This document shows positions 1 to 8,009 of a stretch of DNA of 64,000 bases, one piece after another; the stretch's first letter is position 1, and each line of letters opens with the position of its first letter. The notes under the pieces were generated by a model. It was not told where the DNA came from, did not search any database, and saw nothing but the letters and a program-made list of their open reading frames with translations. The position numbers and the translations under genes are program-made. This DNA is from NS-11 sp036505795 (lineage in GTDB: Bacteria; Nitrospirota; Nitrospiria; Nitrospirales; NS-4): assembly GCA_036505795.1 (NCBI GenBank), contig DASXSU010000095.1, positions 1 to 64,000 of the forward strand. Direction: 5' to 3'.

Positions 1-4
1 CATC

Positions 5-2098
5 GTGTTTGTAGGGGCACTCTTGCTTCACCTTTCCGGGCTCTTTGAGATCGCAGAACTCAAGACGCTGGACTATCGCTTTCAACACTACGCGAATCCC
101 ACGGCCGCGTCCCCGGATATCGTGCTCATCGCCATTGACGAAGCAAGCCTGGAGACGTTCGGGCGGTGGCCCTGGCCGCGTGATCGCCACGGCTTTATGG
201 TCCAGTATCTCAAACAGGCGGGCGCCCGAGCGATCATCTTCGATGTGCTGTTCCTCGAACCAGATGAGGCGGCGGAAGAATTCGACGCGGCGTTTGCTGA
301 ACAAGTGGAAGCGGCCGGCAATGTCTTTCTTCCGTACCAACTCCAGGCGGAGCCCTCTAAGCCTCCGCCCGCTTCCCTGCTGGCCAAACTCACTCTCGCG
401 ACAGTTCCTGCCCGATCCCGTTCTCCTGTAATTATCCCGCAGAACTACCAAGGCTTGAAACTCCCAATTCCCCCACTCGCGGAAGCCGCCCGGGGGCTCG
501 GCTTTATCACCCTGACTGCCGATGTGGACGGAACAAACCGTCGCATACCACCGCTGGCGCAGACTTCCACATCCCAGTTGCCAGTTATGCACCTCACCAC
601 GAGCGTCGCGCGTTATGTCAAAGGGAGTACGGCACCGGCCACCCTGGGGGCTCACGCTCTTTCTCTGCCTCCCGTCGTCATTCCACTCACCGAAGAGGGA
701 TACCTGCTACTTAACTGGCATGGGTCGCTGGCCCAGAAGGTCTATCCAGCCTACTCCGCCGGAGCCGTCCTCAAGGCGTACACCGAACTGCAGAAAGGCC
801 AAGCGCCGTCGCTTGAACCGGCAAGCTTTCGGGACAAGATTGTCTTCATCGCGGGCACGGCCGCCGGCACCTATGATCTGCGCGTCACCCCATTGGAGGC
901 GGCTACCCCCGGTGTGCTGATCCATATGACCGGCCTCGACAACATCCTCACAGGCGACTTCATGCGGCGGGCACCATACTGGTTCTTCCTGGCCACCACG
1001 CTGGTCTTGTGCCTTGCGACAGCCTGGAGCTTTATGCTGCTTCGCCAACAGATTCTAAAATTCATGGTGATGCCCGCGCTGGCGATCGCCTATTACGGCC
1101 TGGCGGTGCATGCATTCAAGAGTCACGGCTTGTGGCTTGAACTGGCCCACCCCGAAGGTGCCATAGCGTTCACCTTCGCGCTGGCGGCGAGCGTCGAGTA
1201 TCTCACCGAGGGACGGCAGCGCCGGCAGCTTCGCGCGGCCTTCGACAAGTACATGGCGCCGGAAGTCGTGGATGAAATCATGCGACACCCAGAAATCAAA
1301 CTTGGTGGCGAAAGAAAGGAGCTCAGCATTCTCTTCTCCGACATCGCCGGCTTTACCACCATCTCCGAGCGCCTCCGGCCTGAAGAGTTGGTGGAGCTCT
1401 TAAATGAATATTTGTCAGCCATGACCGATATTATTCGGCGGCAGCGAGGCAATGTGAACAAATACCTGGGTGACGGCATCATGGCGATCTTCGGCGCGCC
1501 ACTCGGCGAGCCAACGCATGCCACCCTCGCGTGCTACGCCGCGCTCGACAGCCAGGAGGCGCTCGCCAAATTGCGGGCCGATTGGAAGGCTCGCGGGCTT
1601 CCGGAGGTCGCCGCGCGGATTGGAATCAATACCGGCGAAGTGGTGGTCGGCAACATGGGATCGCAAGCCCGACTGGAGTATACTGTGATGGGCGATCACG
1701 TCAACCTGGCTTCCCGGTTGGAGGGCGCCAGCAAGTTCTACGATACCGCAATCTTGATCGGACCCCGCACGTATGAGCTTGCCCAATCGGATATCGAAGC
1801 GAGGGAGGTGGACCTCCTACGCGTCAAGGGCAAACACGAGCCGGTCGTGGTCTACGAGCTCCTGGCGCGGAAGGGAGGGGTGGATCCGGTTCGACATCAG
1901 ATGGTCGAGGCATACGCGCGCGGGCTGCGGTCCTATAAGGCCCGGCAGTTTGAGCCGGCGCAGCGCGACTTTGAAGCCGCGCTCAAGCTTGATCCTCTGG
2001 ATGGTCCATCCAAAGTGTATCTCCGCCGGACGAAGGAATTTCTTGCGACGCCGCCTCCCGTTGACTGGGACGGCGTCTACGAACTGCACTCGAAATAA
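5..2098 (+). CDS. CHASE2-domain adenylate/guanylate cyclase (5' end probably outside the window)
   Basis: Membrane-bound class III nucleotide cyclase expected to make cAMP or cGMP in the cytoplasm in response to a periplasmic signal. Visible order: a short hydrophobic start, a CHASE2 sensor (about residues 15-300, with the GRWPWPRDRH signature), three membrane helices (about 325-400), a class III cyclase domain (about 440-620, metal-binding FSDIAGFT and later KYLGDGIMAIFGAP), and a short TPR-like tail. The reading frame is open to the left edge and the first membrane helix looks clipped. The GTG at 5 is therefore probably internal, and the true start lies upstream. The TAA stop overlaps the Shine-Dalgarno of the next gene, which suggests an operon with the SH3 protein and the M48 peptidase. 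Substrate (ATP or GTP) cannot be assigned by eye. Confidence 0.9.
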   Translation: MFVGALLLHLSGLFEIAELKTLDYRFQHYANPTAASPDIVLIAIDEASLETFGRWPWPRDRHGFMVQYLKQAGARAIIFDVLFLEPDEAAEEFDAAFAEQVEAAGNVFLPYQLQAEPSKPPPASLLAKLTLATVPARSRSPVIIPQNYQGLKLPIPPLAEAARGLGFITLTADVDGTNRRIPPLAQTSTSQLPVMHLTTSVARYVKGSTAPATLGAHALSLPPVVIPLTEEGYLLLNWHGSLAQKVYPAYSAGAVLKAYTELQKGQAPSLEPASFRDKIVFIAGTAAGTYDLRVTPLEAATPGVLIHMTGLDNILTGDFMRRAPYWFFLATTLVLCLATAWSFMLLRQQILKFMVMPALAIAYYGLAVHAFKSHGLWLELAHPEGAIAFTFALAASVEYLTEGRQRRQLRAAFDKYMAPEVVDEIMRHPEIKLGGERKELSILFSDIAGFTTISERLRPEELVELLNEYLSAMTDIIRRQRGNVNKYLGDGIMAIFGAPLGEPTHATLACYAALDSQEALAKLRADWKARGLPEVAARIGINTGEVVVGNMGSQARLEYTVMGDHVNLASRLEGASKFYDTAILIGPRTYELAQSDIEAREVDLLRVKGKHEPVVVYELLARKGGVDPVRHQMVEAYARGLRSYKARQFEPAQRDFEAALKLDPLDGPSKVYLRRTKEFLATPPPVDWDGVYELHSK

Positions 2099-2108
2099 GG
2101 AGGTCCGC

Positions 2109-2618
2109 GTGAACACTCGACAACCAGTACGCATTGTAATCTCGGTCATGATGGTGCTGAGCGTCATGGCGGGCACGGTCTGGGCGGAGACGGTCTTCGT
2201 GCAGGCCAAAACAGCGCAGCTGCGTGCGGGAAAAACGTCTTTGGATCCCGTCGTCGCCAATGTTAAGTACGGCGAGGCGTTGGAGGTACGAAAAACTGAA
2301 GGCAAGTGGATGGAAGTCGAGACTGGCTCGGGCATCACGGGATGGATCTTTAGCAATAAGACAACCACGGTCAAGCCCTCCGGAAGCGAAGACGAACTCT
2401 CCAAGCTTGGCCGAAGCTTTCGAGGAAAAGAGGCCTCCGACGCGACCGCGTCGGCGGGAGCCCGCGGTCTGGATAAGGTCTCTGAGGAATATGCCAAGCG
2501 TTCCGGGATTTCTAAACGTGATCGCGACACCGTCGATCGGATGACCGCCTATAAGATCACTGATCAAGAAGTCGAAGAGTTCCTCAAGAAAGGAGAGCTT
2601 GGTGAATATGCGAAATAG
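2109..2618 (+). CDS. Secreted SH3-domain (bacterial SH3b-like) protein
   Basis: Exported protein of 169 residues. I chose the GTG at 2109 because an AAGGAGG ribosome site lies just upstream at 2098-2103. The frame stays open further upstream, but that extension lies inside the cyclase gene. Residues 1-27 form a signal peptide ending near VWAET. A bacterial SH3 domain follows (about 27-85, pattern LRAG...GW.FSNK), a fold that usually binds cell-wall peptides. The rest is charged and helical (EYAKRSG, DRDTVDRM). It lies between the cyclase and an M48 peptidase and overlaps the latter's start, so a shared envelope role is likely. The exact function is unknown. Confidence 0.8.
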   Translation: MNTRQPVRIVISVMMVLSVMAGTVWAETVFVQAKTAQLRAGKTSLDPVVANVKYGEALEVRKTEGKWMEVETGSGITGWIFSNKTTTVKPSGSEDELSKLGRSFRGKEASDATASAGARGLDKVSEEYAKRSGISKRDRDTVDRMTAYKITDQEVEEFLKKGELGEYAK

Positions 2619-3459
2619 CCGCGCGATTGCCGCAGCCATCACGTTCGGTACGATCGCCATGGTCGCAGCATGGACCGATATCAACCTCGCCGCGGACAAA
2701 AAATCGGGAGGCCCGCGTTTCGGCGACATCCTCGGTGGCCTCGGCACCATCGTGGGCGGCCTACTCCCCATCGGATACGAAGAGGAACAATCCATCGGAA
2801 AGGCCATCGCCTTGCAAGTGATCGCACGCTCCGGCGGCACTCTGGAGCAGCCGGAGCTCGTGCGTTATGTAAATCTCGTCGGTCAAGCCGTGGCTCTGAC
2901 CTCTGATCGTCCCGACATTCCATATCATTTTGCCGTGCTCAAAGATGACTCAATTAACGCCTTTGCAGCGCCGGCCGGATACGTGTTCGTCACGAACGGC
3001 CTGCTCAAACAGGTGCGCAATGAAGCCGAACTGGCAGGGGTCTTAGGGCATGAAATCGCCCATGTGAGTCAAAAACACATCCTAGAGGTGATTCAACGGA
3101 GCAAGCAACTCGCCGGCGTGTCCCAGGCCGGGCTCGCCGCTGCTCATCAGAATCCGCAAGCTTTTAAAAACGTCATTGATACGGCGGTGAAGAAGCTCTT
3201 GGACGAAGGGCTTGATCAGGAAAAGGAAATCGAAGCGGATAAATTGGGGGATGCGTTTGCGGCCCGGGTCGGCTATGACCCGACCGCGTACCCGGCTTTA
3301 TTGGCACGCCTTCGCACATTAAAAGGCGACGATGCCGCCTTCTTTAAGACCCATCCAAATTTCAGCGCACGAATCGACGCGGTGCAGAATACGATTCAAT
3401 CCCAAGGCTTAAAGGCAAACGGCGTGCTTCTGGCCGACCGGTTCGCACGCCGATCCTGA
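2602..3459 (+). CDS. M48-family zinc metallopeptidase (LoiP/BepA-like)
   Basis: Periplasmic or membrane-attached M48 peptidase of 285 residues. The zinc site HEIAH sits near residue 151, and a downstream glutamate in EKEIEADKLG gives the third ligand. An N-terminal hydrophobic segment (about 8-30) looks like a signal peptide or anchor, and a glycine-rich stretch follows. Start choice: AGGAG at 2591-2595 is spaced best for the GTG at 2602, with the ATG at 2608 as alternative. The gene overlaps the end of the SH3 gene by 17 nt, so translation is probably coupled. Family members degrade misassembled outer-membrane proteins; the substrate here is not visible. Confidence 0.88.
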   Translation: MNMRNSRAIAAAITFGTIAMVAAWTDINLAADKKSGGPRFGDILGGLGTIVGGLLPIGYEEEQSIGKAIALQVIARSGGTLEQPELVRYVNLVGQAVALTSDRPDIPYHFAVLKDDSINAFAAPAGYVFVTNGLLKQVRNEAELAGVLGHEIAHVSQKHILEVIQRSKQLAGVSQAGLAAAHQNPQAFKNVIDTAVKKLLDEGLDQEKEIEADKLGDAFAARVGYDPTAYPALLARLRTLKGDDAAFFKTHPNFSARIDAVQNTIQSQGLKANGVLLADRFARRS

Positions 3460-3462
3460 CGT

Positions 3463-3481
3463 GCGGCGGGGTTGACGCCGC
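3463..3481 (+). terminator. Possible weak terminator hairpin after the M48 gene
   Basis: A perfect 6-bp GC stem (3463-3468 with 3476-3481, 7-nt loop) lies four bases after the M48 stop codon, between two convergent genes. There is no T-tract, so the call is tentative. Confidence 0.3.
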
Positions 3482-3524
3482 GCTCTCAGCCTTGCACCCG
3501 GCCCGCCCACTTTCCGTCTGACTT

Positions 3525-3905
3525 TTAAGACTGCATGCAGCCATTACAGCGTTTCGGTTCTTGCTGTTCGTTAAGTTCCTGCTGCGTGAGGGAAAAGGGC
3601 AGTTGGCAGAGTTCGCAAACGCGTGTTTCGAAAACCGGCTGCCCTTGATCGTCAAAGCGCGTTGGGAGTAATAGATCAGCCGGATCGTACCCCAAGAGTA
3701 CATTGTCGGTGAACTTGACGACGGCCAACCGAACATTGAATTTTTCCCAGGTCGCCACCTGACCTTTCCGGATGAGCGGATGATCGGATGTGACATAGAC
3801 CGGCTGACCGAACCGGCGATGCCGGAGGTCGCGAAGATTTCGGGCCTCCGGGGTCGCCACTGCATACCCCGTCGCCTGCGCAAAGCGTCCTTCTTCCACG
3901 CCCAT
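3525..3905 (-). CDS. Hypothetical protein with C-terminal zinc-ribbon-like cysteines
   Basis: Small cytoplasmic protein of 126 residues, family not recognised. The ATG at 3905 is preferred over an upstream in-frame start at 4025 because AGGGAG lies six bases before it. The N-terminal residues between the two are also low in complexity and unlike a domain. Near the C-terminus, CELC and CNGC form two Cys-x2-Cys knuckles about 26 residues apart, which would bind zinc or another metal. The centre (FGQPVYVTSDHPLI, WEKFNVRLAVV) looks like a beta-rich domain. It is convergent with the M48 gene and divergent from the ArsC-like gene. Confidence 0.6.
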   Translation of the reverse strand: MGVEEGRFAQATGYAVATPEARNLRDLRHRRFGQPVYVTSDHPLIRKGQVATWEKFNVRLAVVKFTDNVLLGYDPADLLLPTRFDDQGQPVFETRVCELCQLPFSLTQQELNEQQEPKRCNGCMQS

Positions 3906-4042
3906 CGGGCTCCCTGAGTCGCAAGAAATGTCCGGTCGCGCTGCATCTATATCACTCGGTCCCAAATGGGTCAAGCGACGGAAGGAGCTTGACAACATAC
4001 AGTCGTCGTTGCTATCAGGATTCATCGTCGTAGGGGCTCGCC

Positions 4043-4393
4043 ATGGAAAAGTTGACCGTCTACCAGAAGCCGACTTGCTCGAAGTGCCGTGAGACTCTGA
4101 CCATCTTGCGCGAAGCCAAAGCTGACTTTGTGACTGTCGATTACTTTGCGAGCCCTTTGAGTACGGCGACCCTTAGACGGCTGGTGAAGAAGCTTGGCGG
4201 CAGTGCGCGGGACATTCTCCGCACGGGCGAGGAGATCTACAAGCAACTGGAACTCAAGACGAAGCAACTGTCCGACGACGAGTTGATCAGGCTCATGGTG
4301 GTCTACCCGGACCTCATCCAACGCCCCATCATCGAAAAGGGTGAGCAGGCCGTAATGGGACGGCCGCCTGAAAACGTGAGATCCCTACTTTAA
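4043..4393 (+). CDS. ArsC/Spx-family thioredoxin-fold protein (arsenate reductase-like)
   Basis: Cytoplasmic protein of 116 residues, a full-length ArsC/Spx/YffB-type thioredoxin fold. The redox site CSKC is at residues 12-15, directly after the first strand. The C-terminal QRPIIEKG...VMGRPPENV carries the Arg-Pro and Gly-Arg-Pro positions typical of the family. Members either reduce arsenate with glutathione or glutaredoxin or, as Spx, bind RNA polymerase. No ars operon surrounds the gene, so arsenic resistance is not supported by context, and a general thiol-redox role is equally possible. A shared hairpin separates it from the convergent HU gene. Confidence 0.8.
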   Translation: MEKLTVYQKPTCSKCRETLTILREAKADFVTVDYFASPLSTATLRRLVKKLGGSARDILRTGEEIYKQLELKTKQLSDDELIRLMVVYPDLIQRPIIEKGEQAVMGRPPENVRSLL

Positions 4394-4395
4394 AA

Positions 4396-4431
4396 AAGAG
4401 GGCCGGAAAGTTCTTCCTCCCCGGCCCTCTT
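4396..4431 (-). terminator. Rho-independent terminator for HU, possibly bidirectional
   Basis: A perfect 11-bp inverted repeat (4396-4406 with 4421-4431, 14-nt loop) lies between the convergent ArsC-like and HU genes. Read on the minus strand, the stem is followed by a run of six T (A4392-A4397 on the plus strand), so it is a proper terminator for HU. On the plus strand there is no T-tract and termination would be weaker. Confidence 0.8.
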
Positions 4432-4451
4432 CGAATCGTTAAGAAAATTGG

Positions 4452-4739
4452 TTATTTCTTCGACAAGACAGCGTCTTTGCAGGCTTTCGCAACCCGGAAT
4501 TTAAGAACACGCTTCGCCGGGATCTTGAGCGGTTCCCCGGTCTGAGGGTTGCGTCCCATCCGAGCTTTGCGGTTCATCAGGACCAGCTTTCCGAGACCCG
4601 GCAGCGTAAAGCTGTTTTTGGCCTCCTTGTGAGCCAGGGAGGCCAAGTCGTCTAGGAACTGACCCGCCGCCTTCTTGGTGATCCCCGCTTTACCAGCCAT
4701 ATGCTCGGTAATTTGGGACTTCGTCATCGCCTTCGCCAT
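4452..4739 (-). CDS. HU/IHF-family nucleoid DNA-binding protein
   Basis: Nucleoid-associated protein of 95 residues, the usual HU length. The family core GLGKLVLMNRKARMGRNPQTGE is present, split between the dimer body and the DNA-inserting arm (the conserved RMGRNP.TGE turn at about 60-69), followed by the IPAKRVLKFRVAK strand. GAAAGGAG lies six bases before the ATG. It bends and packages DNA as a dimer. It is monocistronic, with a strong terminator downstream. HU-alpha, HU-beta and IHF cannot be separated by eye. Confidence 0.93.
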   Translation of the reverse strand: MAKAMTKSQITEHMAGKAGITKKAAGQFLDDLASLAHKEAKNSFTLPGLGKLVLMNRKARMGRNPQTGEPLKIPAKRVLKFRVAKACKDAVLSKK

Positions 4740-5125
4740 ACTTCGCTCCTTTCGGTTGAGAGACCGCCTTGCGGCCGTTTAGATTGAAAACACTTTTCTG
4801 GAACTTTATTGCGGACGGGGCCCACTGCACATTCAGGGGTCGGCCGCTCGCGACCATGATCCATCCGCGACGACGAGCACAGGCGTCTATCGGAAAATGA
4901 TATGGTAGCGGCGTGAAGCAGAACTATACCAAAGAGTTAATTGTCTATCCTTAGAAAAAATATGATCGGGAATTCATTCCGGCCCACGTTATATGCGGGA
5001 AACGGCGCTGACTCTACCGAATGACGCAGCGGAATGCAAGAGGAAAGAGTATAGATATTTTTCTACACGGGTGTTCGCTCTGTCAGGGAAAGCCCGACTT
5101 GACAAACGGCAAAAGTCCTGCGGGT
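4740..5125. other. Intergenic region, no gene seen
   Basis: This 386-bp stretch separates the HU start from the LigD stop. It holds the HU upstream region (ribosome site GAAAGGAG at about 4744-4753 on the minus strand) and AT-richer patches near 4930-4990 and 5045-5065. I could not place a convincing promoter pair, RNA gene or terminator in it. Confidence 0.5.
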
Positions 5126-7237
5126 TCATGTACCAAGTCTCTCGATAACTGTGCGCAAGTCTGTTCCTGGTGACGCTCGCAACGCGCCCCACAGATCTCC
5201 GAGATCGCGGACGCGTTGCGGGAGGGTCAGAATGGTAAAATCTCGCGGGTCGACGCCCTCATCTACTTCCTTCCACGTTAATGGCGCGGACGCGCCGGCA
5301 AATTCGCTGGCTCGCGCGCTATAGACCGCGGCCAAGGTCTTCCCGCGAATGTTCTGCAGGTAATCGATATAGACTTTACGTCCGCGGTCGTTGACTGAGC
5401 GCGTGACAGTCGCCACCTTTGGATGCTTGTGCGCCACCAGGGTCGCGAGGATTTGGCAGAAGAGCCGCCCTGTCTCGTACGTCGTCTTTCGCGGCAAGGG
5501 GATGTAAATGTGCAGGCCGGTGGCGCCCGATGTCTTCGGAACACTCGGAATGCCGTATCGCACAAGTTCGTCGTGCGCCCAGCGCGCCACATCAAGCACC
5601 CGTGCAAACGCCACCCCCGGCATAGGGTCCAGATCCAACGCCACATAATCCGTGTAATCCGGTGATTGTACCCGCGAGAACCAGGGGTCTTGAGAGATCA
5701 CTCCAAGCTGCACCATGTAGAGAAGCGTCGTTAGCGATCCTCCGACCAACCGGCTGGGGACTTCCGTATCGCTCGGCAGGACCTCAACTCGTACACCCGG
5801 CGGCACCTCATCGGGAGCCCGTTGCTGGTAAAACGCCGGGCCTCTCACACCGTTTGGATGGCGTTTCATCACCAACGGCCTGTCTTGAATGGCAGGCAGA
5901 AGCACTGAGGACATTCGCATGTAGTAGCGCATCAGATCGCCCTTCGTCAGGCGCAAGGCCGGCCAAAAAATCTTCTTGAGATTGCTGAGCTGTAAATGGT
6001 GCACCTTGGATATCTGGAGAATGCCTTGGCCTCCCTCTTCCTCGATTCGTTCTAACTGGTGAAGGAGGTCATCGATTTGGGCACCCGCCGACGAAGGCCG
6101 TGCGTTGCTGCCTTGGGGAGGCAATCGGTTGTCGCCAGGCCCGGAACGCGACCTGACCGCCGACGCCAAATCCGCGCGTGGTGAGCGCTCTCGCCGAATG
6201 GTCTGCGGTCTCACGTCGTCCCGAAGCCCTAGGTACGTCGGATGCCGCAGTTTGGCATCTGTTGTCCATTCCGTAAATTTGATCTCAGCCACGAGCTTCG
6301 GATCGGTCCAATGCGGGCGCTCGTTGGTATGCGGCCGCTGGTCGAAGGGACAGGTCGCGATCTCAATCTTGCGCAGGAGCTTATGAAGCCGGGCCAGCTC
6401 GGCATGGTTGAATCCGGTGCCGGTATGGCCGACATACCGGAGCCGGCCCCCGTCGTAGACGCCCAGCAAGAGAGCGCCAAAGTACGGGCGAGAATCGCGG
6501 GGTTCGGTCCAGCCGCCGATGACGAACTCCTGCCGTTTGACAATCTTGAGCTTCCGCCAATCGGTGCTTCGACGACCGGTGCGGTACGGAGATTCCGCCA
6601 CCTTGGCGATCAGGCCTTCCCGTCCCTGCGCCCTCGCTTCCTGATAAAGTGCCCGTCCATCGGCCGGGACAAATTCACTGAGACGTAGAGTCCCACCTCC
6701 GGAGCTGCCAATGATCCGCTCTAAACGCGCCCGTCGGGTGATGAGCGGAAGGGACCTCAGATCCTCCTGTCCGTCCCGAAGCACGTCAAAGGCAATCAAA
6801 GCCACAGGAGTCTTTGGAGAGAGCGTATGACGGTCATCCGGAACACCGGTGAGGTGAATCCGGCCCTGAAGGCGCTGAAATCCCGCCGGCTCTCCTGTTT
6901 CATCCAGAGCCACGATTTCCCCATCCAACAGGACGGGCGCCTTGATCTTGCATCGAAATCGTTCGAGAGTTCGCACCAACTCAGGGAATTGAGCGGTCTT
7001 CTCGTTCCCTAGCCGCGACCAGATCCTCACGCCGGGTTGGTCGGATCCGGGTATGACCTCCACAAGCGCTCGAATCCCGTCGTACTTCGGTTCATACACG
7101 AACTGGGGATCGCAAAGAGGCGCTTCCTCTGGAGCGGCCAGCATGGGGCGCAGGTCCTGCGCCTGCTCGTGCCAAACGGGAATAGAGTGGAGACTCGCGG
7201 CGCGCCGGCTCACGACATGGCTGCGAAGGCAGAGCAA
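5126..7237 (-). CDS. ligD: LigD-type ATP-dependent DNA ligase fused to a polymerase/primase domain
   Basis: Non-homologous end-joining enzyme. The N-terminal half is an ATP-dependent ligase: motif I lysine in KYDGIR near residue 51, later LDGEIVALDE and a KLKIVKRQEFVIGG motif V region, then an OB fold to about 330. A linker rich in Arg, Ser and Gly (about 345-400) leads to an archaeo-eukaryotic-primase-like polymerase domain (about 420-700), with the metal site DYVALDLDP and the SGATGLHIYIPL motif. The order is ligase-polymerase, and no 3'-phosphoesterase domain is visible. The first in-frame start (TTG at 7237) lacks a clear ribosome site; GTG 7213 and ATG 7144 are alternatives. No Ku gene lies in this window. 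Confidence 0.9.
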   Translation of the reverse strand: MLCLRSHVVSRRAASLHSIPVWHEQAQDLRPMLAAPEEAPLCDPQFVYEPKYDGIRALVEVIPGSDQPGVRIWSRLGNEKTAQFPELVRTLERFRCKIKAPVLLDGEIVALDETGEPAGFQRLQGRIHLTGVPDDRHTLSPKTPVALIAFDVLRDGQEDLRSLPLITRRARLERIIGSSGGGTLRLSEFVPADGRALYQEARAQGREGLIAKVAESPYRTGRRSTDWRKLKIVKRQEFVIGGWTEPRDSRPYFGALLLGVYDGGRLRYVGHTGTGFNHAELARLHKLLRKIEIATCPFDQRPHTNERPHWTDPKLVAEIKFTEWTTDAKLRHPTYLGLRDDVRPQTIRRERSPRADLASAVRSRSGPGDNRLPPQGSNARPSSAGAQIDDLLHQLERIEEEGGQGILQISKVHHLQLSNLKKIFWPALRLTKGDLMRYYMRMSSVLLPAIQDRPLVMKRHPNGVRGPAFYQQRAPDEVPPGVRVEVLPSDTEVPSRLVGGSLTTLLYMVQLGVISQDPWFSRVQSPDYTDYVALDLDPMPGVAFARVLDVARWAHDELVRYGIPSVPKTSGATGLHIYIPLPRKTTYETGRLFCQILATLVAHKHPKVATVTRSVNDRGRKVYIDYLQNIRGKTLAAVYSARASEFAGASAPLTWKEVDEGVDPRDFTILTLPQRVRDLGDLWGALRASPGTDLRTVIERLGT

Positions 7238-7305
7238 GACACAGAAGGGTGATCGTCGGAGACGCCGGCGACTGTAGCAGCCGGCAAATATGATGGACGC
7301 GAAGG

Positions 7306-7335
7306 AGGGCCGCCCCGCCGTTCGGGCGCGGCCCT
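7306..7335. terminator. Strong GC hairpin between ligD and the RRM gene
   Basis: An 8-bp stem (7306-7313 with 7328-7335) continues into a 4-bp inner stem after one bulged base, with a 5-nt loop. It lies just downstream of the RRM stop codon on the minus strand and is the likely terminator there. However, the T-run follows the stem on the plus strand, so orientation is ambiguous. Confidence 0.5.
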
Positions 7336-7363
7336 TTTTCGCGTTGGTTCTATGAAATGCGAG

Positions 7364-7705
7364 CTAGAATCGGCCGCCGCGGTCGCTCCGGCCGCCGCCG
7401 CCACCGCCGCCGCCGCCAAATCGGGAGCCGCCCCCGCCCCCGCCGCCAGCCCGATTCTCCTGGGGTTTGGCTTCATTCACGGTCAAAGACCGCCCATCCA
7501 ACTGAGTCCCATTGAGCGCCGTGATTGCCTTCTTCGCCTCCTCAGGTGAGGACATCTCCACGAACCCGAACCCCCGGGACTGCCCCGTATACTTATCTGT
7601 AATCACCTTCGCCGAGACGACACTCCCGTGCGCTGCGAACAGATCTTGGAGTTGCTGTTCAGTCACAGCATAAGGCAGTCCGCCCACGTACAACTTAGCG
7701 CTCAT
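7364..7705 (-). CDS. Glycine-rich RNA-binding protein with one RRM
   Basis: Cytoplasmic RNA-binding protein of 113 residues. A single RNA-recognition motif fills residues 3-80, with RNP2 (LYVGGL) and RNP1 (RGFGFVEM) both intact, including the aromatic residues that stack on RNA. A glycine- and arginine-rich tail follows (about 87-113). Such proteins act as RNA chaperones and are often cold-induced in cyanobacteria and other environmental bacteria. It is transcribed alone. The tail codons form a low-complexity GCC/CCG tract. Confidence 0.92.
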   Translation of the reverse strand: MSAKLYVGGLPYAVTEQQLQDLFAAHGSVVSAKVITDKYTGQSRGFGFVEMSSPEEAKKAITALNGTQLDGRSLTVNEAKPQENRAGGGGGGGSRFGGGGGGGGGRSDRGGRF

Positions 7706-8009
7706 ACTTCCTCCTGTCTACGAAATGACATTGTCTTGGGGATACGGGAAAGAGCGGAAATGACAGCTGGGACGGTAACACACACCGGTCAGAACTGGCT
7801 TCCGTGCAGATTCCTAGACCGCAAGGCAACATCGTGTTCAGGGGCCTTCCTCTCTTTGCCACCCCCGCCCCCAGAGATGGCACCTGACAACTAGCATACC
7901 CCTTGTGGAGAATGCAAGCAACCGTTGCGCGACGAGATTGACGAGGGGCGCCGGCGCCAGAGGAGTCTTTTCCGGCGCGTTTGAACGCACCGATCGATGC
8001 GCCGGCACA
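7706..8009. other. Intergenic region, no gene seen
   Basis: About 300 bp between the RRM start and the dehydrogenase stop. It holds the upstream region of the RRM gene (AGGAGG at 7707-7713 read on the minus strand). No RNA gene or convincing promoter pair was recognised. Confidence 0.5.

Noticed and set aside
1773..2108. N-terminal extension of the SH3 protein
   Set aside because: It lies inside the cyclase gene in another frame. The strong ribosome site before 2109 marks the true start.
4043..4393. Arsenic-resistance operon
   Set aside because: Only the ArsC/Spx-like protein is present. No arsR, arsB or acr3 gene is adjacent.
7376..7445. Tandem repeat of GCC/CCG codons
   Set aside because: It is the coding sequence of the glycine-rich tail of the RRM protein, not a separate repeat element.
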